DNA from: CAVEFW01 sp963643505
GTDB lineage: Bacteria; Actinomycetota; Coriobacteriia; Coriobacteriales; Eggerthellaceae
Assembly (NCBI GenBank): GCA_963643505.1
Contig: CAVIKF010000003.1
Location: 124,001-188,000 of the forward strand
Length of the DNA stretch: 64,000 bases
Direction: 5' to 3'
Below the pieces are notes generated by a model. The model ran no database searches. It had not been told where the DNA came from and saw only the letters and a list, made by a program, of their open reading frames with translations. Shown here in pieces: positions 28,986 through 37,933 of the stretch (positions within the stretch are counted from its first letter, which is position 1; each line of letters starts with the position of its first letter). The position numbers and the translations under genes are program-made.

Positions 28986-29756
28986 CTAGTTTTCCCCGAT
29001 GACGGTCACCGTCACAAAACGCACCGTGTAGGCGAGATTGTTCTCGGCGTTTGCCTCGGTGTAGTCATAGGTGAGTTCGCCGGTCCACGAATAACCGGCC
29101 TCGGAGACACCCTCGAAGGTGAAATCTTCCTTGGCAAGGGTCACGCCATCATGGCCATAGACCGCATAATCGGCCTTCGCCTCGGGAACCTTCACGGACC
29201 CCACAGCCACCGGCAGACCTGCCTCAGTCAACGCGTTCTCGATGACGTGGTAGTTCTCGGCAGCGTCAATAAAGCTCAGGGAGCCATACCCCAAGAAGCG
29301 CAAGTTCACGGTATAACCAGCCTGTATCACCACATTGTCCTCGTTAAGACCAAGATGGACTGTGGGGGTTCCCGCCGAAGAGTTTGCGACGCCACTGGTC
29401 AAGGCGATATCAACACGGGTACGCACCGCGCTGTCAGCATCCTTGACCGAACGCGTGCGCGTCACTTGCGCCCCCGTTCCAAGAGACTCCACGATCTCGT
29501 CGTATTCGCCTCCTATGAAAGAGGCAAGGGGCGGAACCACGACCTGTTTGGACGTGATTTTGTCAGAATCGTCATCCTTCGTGACGTTTTGTGCGGTTTG
29601 TTGGGAGAGCTCGACGGCAGAGAGGCTCGAAAGGTTGACCAGGTGAATCGCCACGCCGACAACGAGCACGATGGCGCAAAGGAGAGCGGCGAGAAGGGCA
29701 CCCCTCGTCACATGTTGCTTGCGTTCATACTCCGTCATGGTTTTTGTTTGCGCCAT
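28986..29756 (-). CDS. Membrane-anchored extracytoplasmic protein of unknown function
   Basis: 256 residues. A short basic N-terminus and one membrane helix (ALLAALLCAIVLVVGVAIHLV, about 20-40) place the rest outside. The remaining 200 residues have alternating hydrophobic strands, with repeated E-T-Y-D-Y type segments (TGELTYDYTEAN), suggesting a beta-rich fold. I recognise no family; it may be specific to this lineage. It is followed 27 bases from the next upstream gene's end (the tail-anchored Pro/Ala protein at 29789-30184), so these two may be an operon. Confidence 0.65.
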   Translation of the reverse strand: MAQTKTMTEYERKQHVTRGALLAALLCAIVLVVGVAIHLVNLSSLSAVELSQQTAQNVTKDDDSDKITSKQVVVPPLASFIGGEYDEIVESLGTGAQVTRTRSVKDADSAVRTRVDIALTSGVANSSAGTPTVHLGLNEDNVVIQAGYTVNLRFLGYGSLSFIDAAENYHVIENALTEAGLPVAVGSVKVPEAKADYAVYGHDGVTLAKEDFTFEGVSEAGYSWTGELTYDYTEANAENNLAYTVRFVTVTVIGEN

Positions 29757-29788
29757 GGTTGTTCGTCATCCGTCCCCGTCTTCGAATC

Positions 29789-30184
29789 CTAATGCATCAC
29801 GATGTATGCGCCTGCGATGATCACCATTACGATCGCTGCGACGATGAGGACGATCTGCATACCGCCCATCTTCGTGGACTCGAGGTCTTCGAGGGTCGTC
29901 TCGTGGTAGTCGTCCTTCTTGGCCTTCTTGGCAGGTGCGGGGGCGGATGAGGGCGCAGGGGCAGGCGCAGGTTCGGAAGCAAACCCGGGCTCAGGGGCGG
30001 GTACAGGTACGGGATCAGCCACGGTCGCGGGGGCGGACGAGGGCTCGGGAACAGGCGCGGGGGCGGGCTCAATTTCAGGCGCAGCGGCGTTCGGGATGCC
30101 CGCGATGATAACCTCGTCGTCATCGTCAAAAGAGCCGCCACCCACCGTGATGTGGGAGAACCCGTTCAACTTGTCCTCAGCCAT
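29789..30184 (-). CDS. Pro/Ala-rich protein with C-terminal membrane anchor
   Basis: 131 residues from the ATG at 30184 (MAEDKLNGF), which has AAGGAG 7 bases upstream. After an acidic stretch (FDDDDEVI) comes a region of about 60 residues dominated by P, A, E and V (EPAPAPVPEP units), then a basic segment KKAKKDD and a C-terminal membrane helix (MQIVLIVAAIVMVIIAGAYIVMH) ending the protein. It should be cytoplasmic with a tail anchor. No family is recognised. It may work with the membrane protein encoded next (28986-29756). Confidence 0.7.
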   Translation of the reverse strand: MAEDKLNGFSHITVGGGSFDDDDEVIIAGIPNAAAPEIEPAPAPVPEPSSAPATVADPVPVPAPEPGFASEPAPAPAPSSAPAPAKKAKKDDYHETTLEDLESTKMGGMQIVLIVAAIVMVIIAGAYIVMH

Positions 30185-30342
30185 ACAATCGCTCCTTTTT
30201 TCGCTCAAAACGTCGTATCTAATTATCCTAGCGCACACAACCGCATTTCATATCGAGAACAACACAGCCGCGCACACGCTTATACTAGGGGGCGACAAAG
30301 TATCCGGGAAACTTTCCCATCGAGTAGCACGCAAGGAGTCAC

Positions 30343-33306
30343 ATGAATTACACCATCGGAGAGACGACGCACGGTTTCGCCGTCGAACGCATCGAGGACG
30401 TTCCCGAGTTCAATACCACCGGCTACGTCATGCGCCACAAGGCAAGCGGCGCCCGTCTGCTCTACCTCCAAAACGACGATACGAACAAAGCGTTTTCCAT
30501 CACGTTCAAGACGCCCCCCGTTGACGACACGGGCGTTTTCCACATCCTCGAGCATTCGGTCTTGAACGGCAGCCGCAAGTACCCCGTGAAGGAACCCTTC
30601 GTCAACCTCATCAAGAGCAGCATGCAGACGTTCCTCAACGCCATGACCTTTTGCGACAAGACGATGTATCCGGTGGCGAGCACGAACGAGCAGGATCTCC
30701 TCAACCTCATGAATGTCTACATGGATGCCGTCCTCCACCCGTCCATCTATGAGCGCCCCACCACGTTCCAACAAGAAGGATGGCATGTGGAGTTGCGCGA
30801 AGAGGCCGATACCTGTGACACGGACGACGCGGATGACGGATGCCAGCTCATCTACAACGGTGTCGTCTACAACGAGATGAAGGGTGCCCTGGCCGAGCCC
30901 GATTCCGTCTTGGCGGATGCATTGAGCGCGGCTCTGTTCCCCGACACCGCCTACCGCTTCGAATCGGGCGGCACACCGGCGGCCATCCCCGAGCTCACCT
31001 ACGAGCGCTTTCTCGACACCCACGCGCGCCACTATCGCTTGGACAACAGCTATATCGTGTTGTACGGCGACATGGATTCCGACCGTTTCCTGTCGTTTCT
31101 TGACGAAGAGTATCTGACGCCCGACGCAAACCTGCACAAGGATGTCGGTGCCCCCAACGTCCTTGAGCCCCAAAAGCCGGTACTTAGCTTCGGAAACACG
31201 GTGGAGATGAAGACCTCTGCCGAAAACGCCGGCATGGCGATCGCCTACGCGGCAGGTTCCATCGATGACCGGTTGCGTCTTTACGCGGTGGACATCCTTC
31301 TCGACGCCATCGCATCCAGCAACGAGTCCCCCTTGAAGAAGGCCCTGTTGGAAGCAAAGCTTGGATGCGATGCCTTTGCCCTGCTCAATGACGACATACT
31401 TCAACCCTTCGTCATTGCCCAAATCAAAGGGTTGGCTCCGGGAGCCGAGGAGCGTTTCCGTGACGTCCTCGAAACCGAGGTCACCCGACTCGCCAACGGC
31501 GGACTTGACCACGAACTGGTAGAGGCCGCCCTCTCCCACGCAGAGATCGTCCTGCGTGAGCGCAACTTCGGCATTGCCGACGGTGTCGCCTGCGCCATAT
31601 CCTGCTTGAGCGGGTGGCTCTACGACGAAACGCTCTCCACCGCGTTCCTTCGCTACGAGGACGTATTCGCAAAGATGCGCGACTTGCTCGAGGAGGGCTA
31701 CTTCGAGCAATTGCTTCGTGAGGTGTTTTTGGAACCGACCCATGCCGCAGATGCGCGCCTCATCCCCGTAGAGAATGAGCCCACCAGCGCCGCAACCCTT
31801 CGCCTTCAAGAGCAATCCCGCACGCTTACGCCCGAGCAACGCAACGAGATCGCTGAAGCCACTGCCCGTCTTCGCGCGGTGCAAAACCGCCCAGATACCC
31901 CCGAGGAGTTGGCAACCCTTCCCCACCTCGGCATAACCGACTTGGGAGACGCGCCTGTCGAGACACGTCCCACCATGCAAGACACGCCTTTCGGACCTGT
32001 CTTGCGCCACCACGTCGCCACCTACGGCATCTCATACGCAACCCGTTATTACGACATAAGTGGCTTCTCAGCTGACGACGTTATGCACCTGTCACTCCTG
32101 ACCAATCTGCTCGGCCATCTCGACACGGCATGGAACATCGCGGCGGACCTGAACAAGCTCGCCATGAGCAAGCTTGGCAACCTCACCTTCACCGTTAAGG
32201 TGTTCGGCAGCGACCACGACGCATCCGTCTATTGGCCAAAGTTCATCGTGGATGCCTCCTCCCTCGCGAGCAACACAAGCCAGATGGCCAAGCTCTCCAA
32301 CGAGGTTTGCCTCGCGACGAAGTTTGACGACTACGACCGCATCCTCAGCTTGCTCGTGCAAAAGAAACACGCCATGGAGCTGGCTTTTGCCAACAACGGC
32401 AACAAACACGCATCCGCCCGTGCCCAGGCAAAGGTTTCGGAGGCGGCGGCATTGCGCCAGCTTTTGGGCGGCGTCGACCACTATCGCTTCCTGTGCGACC
32501 TCATCGAAAACTTCGAGGAGGGCAAGGTCGCACTCTCCGAGAGGCTCAGCCGCCTTTGCGCAACCGTGTTCCGGGAGGTTGATTGCCTCACGAGTTTCAC
32601 TGGAACAGACGACGACCTTCTCCAATACATGCAGGTCAGCTCCCACAGCTCCCGTCGCCTGTTGCAGGAAGTCGAACTTGCACCGCCGGTCGAGCTACCG
32701 GGGCTCGTCGCTCCCCCCATCCCCACCGAACCTGAAGCCTTCACCATCCCCACCGACATCACGTTCACGGCTGTCGCATTCGACACGTTCAAGATCCGCG
32801 ACACCTTTCCCTTCAGCGGAAGCTGGCTTTTGGCGTGCCAAGCCCTCACCTACGACTACTTGTGGGATGAGGTTCGTGTCAAGGGCGGTGCTTACGGAGT
32901 GTCATTCCTTTTACCGCGCGCCGACATGGCACGATGCGCCTCCTTCCGTGATCCCCACCTCGATGAGACGGTCGAGAGGTTCCGCAACGCTGCCGATTGG
33001 CTTTCGAGCTTCAACCCCTCCTCCGAGGAATGGGAAGGATATGTGGTGAGCGTCGTCGCGGGGATGGACGCTCCGATGAAGGCCCGCGCCCTCATCCGCC
33101 GCCAGAACAACCAGTTCATTGCCGGAATCGACCCATCCTTGCGTCAGCGTAACCGCGCCGAGGTCATCGCTTCGACTCCCGAGGACCTGCGCAAGCTCGC
33201 CCCACTCGTCCGCATGGTGGCAACACAAGGCGCCCTTTGCACCTTCGGTTCTCGGGAAGTTATCGAGGCAAGCCAGATTCCTTGGAAGATCGAGAGCATC
33301 ATCTAG
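30343..33306 (+). CDS. M16C insulinase-family zinc metallopeptidase (presequence-protease type)
   Basis: 987 residues, the usual size of the PreP/Cym1-like M16C group. The inverted zinc motif HILEH gives H67, E70 and H71, and the third ligand is E178 in YNEMKGAL. The second, inactive half is complete, ending with the fold expected of these clam-shaped enzymes (YLWDEVRVKGGAYG). No signal peptide, so probably cytoplasmic. It degrades short unfolded peptides, perhaps for peptide recycling. AAGGAG is 6 bases upstream of the ATG. It runs divergently from the Pro/Ala tail-anchored gene. Confidence 0.92.
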   Translation: MNYTIGETTHGFAVERIEDVPEFNTTGYVMRHKASGARLLYLQNDDTNKAFSITFKTPPVDDTGVFHILEHSVLNGSRKYPVKEPFVNLIKSSMQTFLNAMTFCDKTMYPVASTNEQDLLNLMNVYMDAVLHPSIYERPTTFQQEGWHVELREEADTCDTDDADDGCQLIYNGVVYNEMKGALAEPDSVLADALSAALFPDTAYRFESGGTPAAIPELTYERFLDTHARHYRLDNSYIVLYGDMDSDRFLSFLDEEYLTPDANLHKDVGAPNVLEPQKPVLSFGNTVEMKTSAENAGMAIAYAAGSIDDRLRLYAVDILLDAIASSNESPLKKALLEAKLGCDAFALLNDDILQPFVIAQIKGLAPGAEERFRDVLETEVTRLANGGLDHELVEAALSHAEIVLRERNFGIADGVACAISCLSGWLYDETLSTAFLRYEDVFAKMRDLLEEGYFEQLLREVFLEPTHAADARLIPVENEPTSAATLRLQEQSRTLTPEQRNEIAEATARLRAVQNRPDTPEELATLPHLGITDLGDAPVETRPTMQDTPFGPVLRHHVATYGISYATRYYDISGFSADDVMHLSLLTNLLGHLDTAWNIAADLNKLAMSKLGNLTFTVKVFGSDHDASVYWPKFIVDASSLASNTSQMAKLSNEVCLATKFDDYDRILSLLVQKKHAMELAFANNGNKHASARAQAKVSEAAALRQLLGGVDHYRFLCDLIENFEEGKVALSERLSRLCATVFREVDCLTSFTGTDDDLLQYMQVSSHSSRRLLQEVELAPPVELPGLVAPPIPTEPEAFTIPTDITFTAVAFDTFKIRDTFPFSGSWLLACQALTYDYLWDEVRVKGGAYGVSFLLPRADMARCASFRDPHLDETVERFRNAADWLSSFNPSSEEWEGYVVSVVAGMDAPMKARALIRRQNNQFIAGIDPSLRQRNRAEVIASTPEDLRKLAPLVRMVATQGALCTFGSREVIEASQIPWKIESII

Positions 33307-33341
33307 CGCCTAGGGGCCTGGGGAGCCATAGAGCAAGCAAA

Positions 33342-33388
33342 ACCTGTGTGACAGGTGCCTGGTGACAGGTGCCAGGTGCCTGTCACAA
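33342..33388. repeat. TGACAGGTGCC hairpin repeat between convergent genes
   Basis: GTGACAGG and CCTGTCAC can form a hairpin stem around TGCCAGGTG; a second GTGACAGG copy precedes it. Related to the repeat at 345-436 and likewise set between two converging gene ends. Confidence 0.75.
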
Positions 33389-33398
33389 GTCGAGCGAC

Positions 33399-34301
33399 TT
33401 ACTCGGCAGCGGCGGTATCGACAGTCTCCGCCTGCTCCTCCGTGGTAGTCGTGGTGGCGGGAGCCATCGTAGTGGCGGTGACCTTCAGCGTGGACAGGGA
33501 CAACGTCGTGCCGAGCCACTTCTTTTGGATAAGGTTGACGGTACCGTTATCGGTCACGAGCTTGAGAGCCTCGGTGACCGCAGTGTTCAGGTTGGTCTTA
33601 TCCGCCTTGACACCCGCGCAATACCCACCCGGAGCGGTGACCATGGCAGTGATATAGACGCTCAGGCCAGAGGTGTGGGCCGCGTAGGTACCCACAACGG
33701 CGTCAGCGACGGCAAAGTTGACCGCACCCTCCTTAAGGGAGCTGAAAGCAGAGGTGAGGTCGGTGGTGCTCGTCAGGGAGGCGGCACCGAATTGGCTCGT
33801 GATCTCCCAAGCGCTCACCGAGGAAGCCTGGGCGGAAAACTTAGAGTTGGAGGTTGCTGTCGGAACGTCAGCGGAGGCCTTGGTGGAGAACAGGGCGACG
33901 CCCGTCTGCAGGTAGGTCTTGGAAAGCGTCAGCTTGTTCTCGTAGGTCTGGGTTGCGTCCAACCCCATAACCAGGTCGACGGTGCCCTTCTCGAGAGCGG
34001 TGAGCGGGTCGCTCTTGACGTCGACGATCTTGAGCTTGAGACCCATGGCGTCAGCCATAGCGGCAGCAATGTCAACATCGATGCCAACGTAGTCAGAGGT
34101 CTGGCCAGCCAGCGGGGGGTTGCCTGCGTTGACGCCGACAGTCAGCGTACCGGCGGTCACAAGATCGGAGCTGGCGACCGTGACCTTTGCTGCCTTGGCT
34201 TCTGGCGTATAGTTTTGGGAGCTTGAGGAGCACCCCGCCATGCAAAGTGCAAGCATGAGCGCCGCTACGGCGGCCACCACGATGGAAATGCTGCGTTTCA
34301 T
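33399..34301 (-). CDS. Orphan amino-acid-type ABC solute-binding lipoprotein
   Basis: 300 residues from the ATG at 34301, which has GGAGGAAG upstream; the longer reading frame is not needed. Signal: MKRSISIVV, hydrophobic core, lipobox CMAGC. The body matches the SBP_bac_3 family: LTVGVNAGNPPLAG, VGIDVDIAAAMADAMG (typical FDVDLA segment), DLVMGLDATQTYENKLTLSKTYLQTG. Such proteins bind amino acids. The C-terminal 30 residues are T/A/E-rich linker-like sequence. No permease or ATPase is next to it, so it may serve a transporter encoded elsewhere or act as a sensor. Confidence 0.85.
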   Translation of the reverse strand: MKRSISIVVAAVAALMLALCMAGCSSSSQNYTPEAKAAKVTVASSDLVTAGTLTVGVNAGNPPLAGQTSDYVGIDVDIAAAMADAMGLKLKIVDVKSDPLTALEKGTVDLVMGLDATQTYENKLTLSKTYLQTGVALFSTKASADVPTATSNSKFSAQASSVSAWEITSQFGAASLTSTTDLTSAFSSLKEGAVNFAVADAVVGTYAAHTSGLSVYITAMVTAPGGYCAGVKADKTNLNTAVTEALKLVTDNGTVNLIQKKWLGTTLSLSTLKVTATTMAPATTTTTEEQAETVDTAAAE

Positions 34302-34581
34302 GTCTGTTTTCTTCCTCCGTCGTCGTCGTGTTCCAAAGCCTCGTCCGACTTGGCTTGTCACCAAACCAAGAATAAGCAATCCAAGATTGTAGCAGAAGCG
34401 CGACAACGTGTAGAAACGACGGGAACAATAATAGAAAACACACAGAGCAGCCAAAGGGGGAAACAGGGACATAAAGAGGACAAGGAGAGAACAGAAGCAC
34501 GACAAAAACGGGTGCGACGTTTGGCGGAATCGGTACACGCAACCAAGAAAAAGCAGGACCACGACGTGCCACCATGGCGCC
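34302..34581. other. Intergenic region between solute-binding protein and comF
   Basis: About 280 bases between two divergently oriented genes, A-rich in its middle part. Probably contains both promoters; I cannot fix them. Confidence 0.4.
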
Positions 34582-35367
34582 ATGGTCTCCTCCGACAAGA
34601 CACACCGATCCCTCCTCGATTCCGAGCTGCCACAAGCCCTCGGCCGCATCGGACGCCTCGCCCGACTCGCCGGCACCGGCGTGCTCGAGACGCTCTATCC
34701 CACACGGTGCGCCGTCTGCGACAAACCAGGTGTCCTCCTTTGCTTTGGATGTCGCCAACATCTCGCCCACATAGATGCATGGAAGGCGTGTCCTCGGTGC
34801 GGTGCTGCCTGGGGTTATCTCGAATGCACCGAGTGCAATCCCGTCTCCCTTGCGGCTTTCGGCATCGATACGTTGCCCTTCGCCTCTTGTCGAAACGCCC
34901 TGCTCTACAACGACGCCACAAAGAGAATCGTAAACGTGTACAAAGACCAGGGAGAACAACGCCTCGCAAAAGAGATGGCCCACCTGATGGCCCCGCTCGT
35001 ATCGCCGGAAATTCTGGCATCCATCGACGTTATCACCTACATCCCCGCAACCAGGACGGCCTTTGACCGGCGCGGGTTCGACCACGGCTTTCTTCTCGCG
35101 ACCCATGTTGGAGAGGAGGTCGGGCGACCCGTCGCGTCCGTGCTTGCAAGGCCGCGCACATCCGACCAGCGAGCCCTTGGAAACCGCGGTCGTATCGCCA
35201 ACATGCAAGAGGCGTTTCAAACGACCCCTCACGCACCGGTTGCAGGAAAGACGCTGCTCTTGATCGATGACGTCATGACCACGGGCGCCACCCTCATCGA
35301 CGCCAGCCGTGCCCTACGCGCCGCTGGTGCCCGCCAAGTCCATGTCATCACCTTTGCCCACGCCTAA
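34582..35367 (+). CDS. comF: ComF-like phosphoribosyltransferase
   Basis: 261 residues. The N-terminus has zinc-ribbon cysteines C43, C46, C54, C57 and C70, C73, C82, C85. The C-terminal phosphoribosyltransferase domain has the PRPP motif LLLIDDVMTTGATL. ComF/GntX proteins are linked to DNA uptake or phosphonate/gluconate growth, but the biochemical role is not settled, so the name indicates family only. A transcription terminator lies directly after the stop. Start may alternatively be further downstream; ATG at 34582 has no strong ribosome site. Confidence 0.85.
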   Translation: MVSSDKTHRSLLDSELPQALGRIGRLARLAGTGVLETLYPTRCAVCDKPGVLLCFGCRQHLAHIDAWKACPRCGAAWGYLECTECNPVSLAAFGIDTLPFASCRNALLYNDATKRIVNVYKDQGEQRLAKEMAHLMAPLVSPEILASIDVITYIPATRTAFDRRGFDHGFLLATHVGEEVGRPVASVLARPRTSDQRALGNRGRIANMQEAFQTTPHAPVAGKTLLLIDDVMTTGATLIDASRALRAAGARQVHVITFAHA

Positions 35368-35396
35368 AAAAATGCACCCCCATACGGAGGCGCATT
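35366..35396. terminator. Terminator shared by convergent comF and glycosyltransferase genes
   Basis: AAATGCACC and GGCGCATTT can pair around a CCCATACGGA loop, with A-rich and T-rich flanks, so it could work in both directions. Confidence 0.6.
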
Positions 35397-35421
35397 TCAA
35401 AATCTTACGGGATTTGCGACC

Positions 35422-36753
35422 TTACTCGACCTTGTTCTCGGAAGACCCCTCGCTACCAGCAAGTTCGGAGAACTTCGACGCGTCGACGGAGATGGTGTGC
35501 TTGATGGGCTTCCAAGTCGCCGGGCGGACAAGAGCCCAAAGGGCAATAGGGATATAGGTGATCATGAAGCAGGGGAAGGTGAACATGTACAGGATCTTCT
35601 TGCTCTTCGGAGCATGGATGGAGTCCCACTCAACGAACGTGGTGAGCACGCCGAACACGAACATGAACAGCATGTAGTTGAACAGGCAAAAGAATATGGA
35701 ACTCAAAGAACTCACCACGGCGGTACCGAGAGTGAGAGCGCCCGCGATGCCGAGGATAACAATGATGGCATTAAAGGCGATAGTGATTACCGTAAGCAAC
35801 ATGGCCGGGGAGACGGTCATGAGCATGTCGTAACACGCGAACTTGTACCCCTTCTTTTGGGTGAACATACCGCAGAACAGCTTCGGAGCATAGTTCCAAA
35901 AGACCTGGTAGAAGCCCTTCGCCCAGCGGAAGCGTTGATTCCAAGCATCACGGAAGGTGATAGGTTGCTCGTCGTAGAGGATGGCCGTGGGGCAATAGGC
36001 GATGCGACCGCCGGACGCGATGGTCGAGGCGGAAAACTGGATGTCCTCGGTGAGCAGATGCCACTTCCAACCACCTGCCTCTTTGAGAACCGACGCAGCG
36101 ATGAAGAATCCCGTGCCGCTGATGGCGCAACTGGTGTTGCAAAGGAGACGCGCCTGGGACAAAAACTTTGCTTCGCGGAGGAACCACACGGCATAGCCAG
36201 CGGAAATCCAATTGGAATCGTAATTTTTGGAATTGCGGTAGCTCGTGGACGCGATAGCCCCGGAGGCGAACACCTTGTTCATCTCGCGGAAGTAGTTCTT
36301 GTCAAGGACGTTGTCGGCATCAAACACGAAGTACGCCTCGTGGTCTCCATCGGGATAGTCCTCCCAGATGTGGTTCAAGAGGAAGTCCAGGGCGTAACCC
36401 TTTCCGATCGCATCAAGGTTGTTGCGCTCGTAGACGATAGCACCTGCGTCTCGCGCAATTTTTGCCGTGTCATCGGTGCAATTGTCCGCACAAAGGAAAA
36501 TGTCGATCTTGTCCTGTGGGTAATCGGTCGAGCGAATGCTATTGATGAGGTCCGCGATGACTGCGCTCTCATTGCGCGCTGTTATCAGCACAGCATATTT
36601 GTGGGCGCAGGCGTCGGGGAACTCCGGCTGCTTGTTCAACAAAACGACGAAGACGTAAATGAGCTGGTACAGATAGCAACAGGCAAACACCAAAAACACG
36701 CAGGCGTTGAAGATGTCGACAAAAGACATCTGAGAAATGATTTGCTGCAGCAA
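35422..36753 (-). CDS. Membrane glycosyltransferase family 2
   Basis: About 443 residues. I choose the TTG start at 36753 because GAGGAG sits 6 bases upstream; ATGs further upstream (36786, 36972) have no such site. The catalytic domain shows VLITARNESAVI, DNCTDDT, FDADN, and QRFRWAKGF, the QxxRW motif of processive synthases. Hydrophobic segments lie at the N-terminus and in the C-terminal third (three to four helices), as in cellulose/hyaluronan/poly-GlcNAc synthases. It should extend a cell-surface polysaccharide, but the sugar is unknown. No capsule operon neighbours are present. The C-terminus is Ser/Glu-rich. Confidence 0.88.
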   Translation of the reverse strand: MLQQIISQMSFVDIFNACVFLVFACCYLYQLIYVFVVLLNKQPEFPDACAHKYAVLITARNESAVIADLINSIRSTDYPQDKIDIFLCADNCTDDTAKIARDAGAIVYERNNLDAIGKGYALDFLLNHIWEDYPDGDHEAYFVFDADNVLDKNYFREMNKVFASGAIASTSYRNSKNYDSNWISAGYAVWFLREAKFLSQARLLCNTSCAISGTGFFIAASVLKEAGGWKWHLLTEDIQFSASTIASGGRIAYCPTAILYDEQPITFRDAWNQRFRWAKGFYQVFWNYAPKLFCGMFTQKKGYKFACYDMLMTVSPAMLLTVITIAFNAIIVILGIAGALTLGTAVVSSLSSIFFCLFNYMLFMFVFGVLTTFVEWDSIHAPKSKKILYMFTFPCFMITYIPIALWALVRPATWKPIKHTISVDASKFSELAGSEGSSENKVE

Positions 36754-37297
36754 ACTAATCTCCTCTAACGGGACGCGACCCTCCATGCGCGTCACATAAG
36801 GCACCCGACTAAACCAACGAGCGCATAATCTTGATAAGTATAGCGAATGCCCGCGAAACCGTTTCCCACAAACGAGAAGGCTCGAAATCGGGCATGTGCT
36901 AACGGCATGACTTGCGCCACCATTGGCTCCAGTCGACATCCGACATACGAGTCGACTCACGAAAAGTCGCAAATGCAGGAAGGGCTCAACCGCACTTTCC
37001 TACGATTCAGCATCGAAAAAACATCTCCGAAGAGAAAGAGATGTTATTATCCGTGAATGAGGATTGTTCGCCTTTCGCGCTATTGTGAGACGAATACAAT
37101 ACATATTTTGAAAAGAGACAGCAAGGCCAAAGAGCCCAGATTAAACAAAGAACCAAGATCAAAAAGACAAGACGCAAAAGCAAGAGACGTGTCCACGAGC
37201 GAGACGGTAGCGAAAGAGACGAGGGGCAAGAGATCCCCTGTTAGCCAAAAAAGACGAACGCGATACAGGTCCTCAAAGTAAAAGCACAGAGAGAAAG
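36754..37297. other. Long intergenic/leader region with an inverted repeat
   Basis: AACATCTC (37020-37027) and GAGATGTT (37038-37045) form a perfect 8-bp stem; on the minus strand it is followed by TTTT, so it can end antisense transcription. From 37046 to the next gene the + strand is purine-rich with few Gs in places. It contains a reading frame at 37057-37281 for a 74-residue Lys/Arg-rich peptide (MRIVRLSRYC at the start), but no ribosome site precedes it, so I treat it as a doubtful gene or leader RNA. Confidence 0.45.
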
Positions 37298-37933
37298 GTG
37301 CAAAACATGTATCAGTTTCCCCCGTACGGAGCATATGGCTATGGTGCGCCTGCGCCCATGATGTCCTATGGCATGCCCATGAGCATGCCTGCTCCCCAAC
37401 CGCAGATCGTGTACGTATACGTACCCTATCCTGCTCCGATGCCCCAGATGCCCATGGGTCCGCAGTTCGGTCCCCAACCAGGACCTATGCCTGGTCCGCA
37501 GTTCGGTCCGAAGGGCAACTACGGCGGAAGGCCCGAGGGTCCCCGCGGTCCCCGTCCCGAGGGCTACGGCGGAAGGCCCGGCCCGCAGGGCAACTACGGC
37601 GGAAGGCCCGGCCCGCAGGGCAACTACGGCGGAAGGCCCGAGGGTCCCCGCGGTCCCCGTCCCGAGGGCTACGGCGGAAGGCCCGAGGGTCCCCGCGGTC
37701 CCCGTCCCGAGGGCTACCAAGGCGGCAACTACGGCGGCAAGCCGGAAGGTGCTGGCCAAGAAGGTCACTACCAGGGCGGCAAGTATGTAGGCGGAGCCTA
37801 CGACGGCAAGCCCGAGGGCCACAAGCACGAAGGCAACTACGGCGGCAAAGCCAAGGTCAAGACCGTTGCCGAAGAGGCTGCAAAGGCTGAGGATCCCAAA
37901 GCAAAGGAGCCTAAGGCCGAGGAAGCGAAATAA
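37298..37933 (+). CDS. Pro/Gly-rich low-complexity repeat protein
   Basis: 211 residues. Residues 1-70 are Met/Pro/Tyr-rich (YGAYGYGAPAPMMSYGM). Residues about 72-150 are tandem units of the type GNYGGRPGPQ and GGRPEGPRGPRPEGY. The last 40 residues are Lys/Glu/Ala-rich helix (VAEEAAKAEDPKAKE). No membrane helix or signal is seen, so it is probably cytoplasmic and disordered. The composition resembles RNA-binding or phase-separating proteins with Gly/Arg repeats, but this is a resemblance only. GAAAGG lies 9 bases upstream of the ATG. It is unlikely to be an accident: the frame is kept through all repeats and the codon usage is GC-rich. Confidence 0.75.
   Translation: MQNMYQFPPYGAYGYGAPAPMMSYGMPMSMPAPQPQIVYVYVPYPAPMPQMPMGPQFGPQPGPMPGPQFGPKGNYGGRPEGPRGPRPEGYGGRPGPQGNYGGRPGPQGNYGGRPEGPRGPRPEGYGGRPEGPRGPRPEGYQGGNYGGKPEGAGQEGHYQGGKYVGGAYDGKPEGHKHEGNYGGKAKVKTVAEEAAKAEDPKAKEPKAEEAK
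37510..37760. repeat. Coding tandem repeats of the Pro/Gly-rich protein
   Basis: Near-perfect units starting GGCAACTACGGCGGAAGGCC and GAGGGTCCCCGCGGTCCCCG are repeated, often with identical codons, so the array is recent. Confidence 0.9.

Noticed and set aside
30280..32013. Long minus-strand frame opposite the M16 peptidase
   Set aside because: The + strand has all metallopeptidase motifs and a good ribosome site; the opposite frame has none.
37510..37760. CRISPR-like array
   Set aside because: The repeats are contiguous or nearly so, in frame and coding; there are no unique spacers of constant length and no cas genes.
37241..37828. Leu/Ala/Val-rich membrane-like frame opposite the Pro/Gly-rich protein
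   Set aside because: It is the mirror of the repeat array; the + strand has the better start signal and composition gradient (head, array, charged tail).
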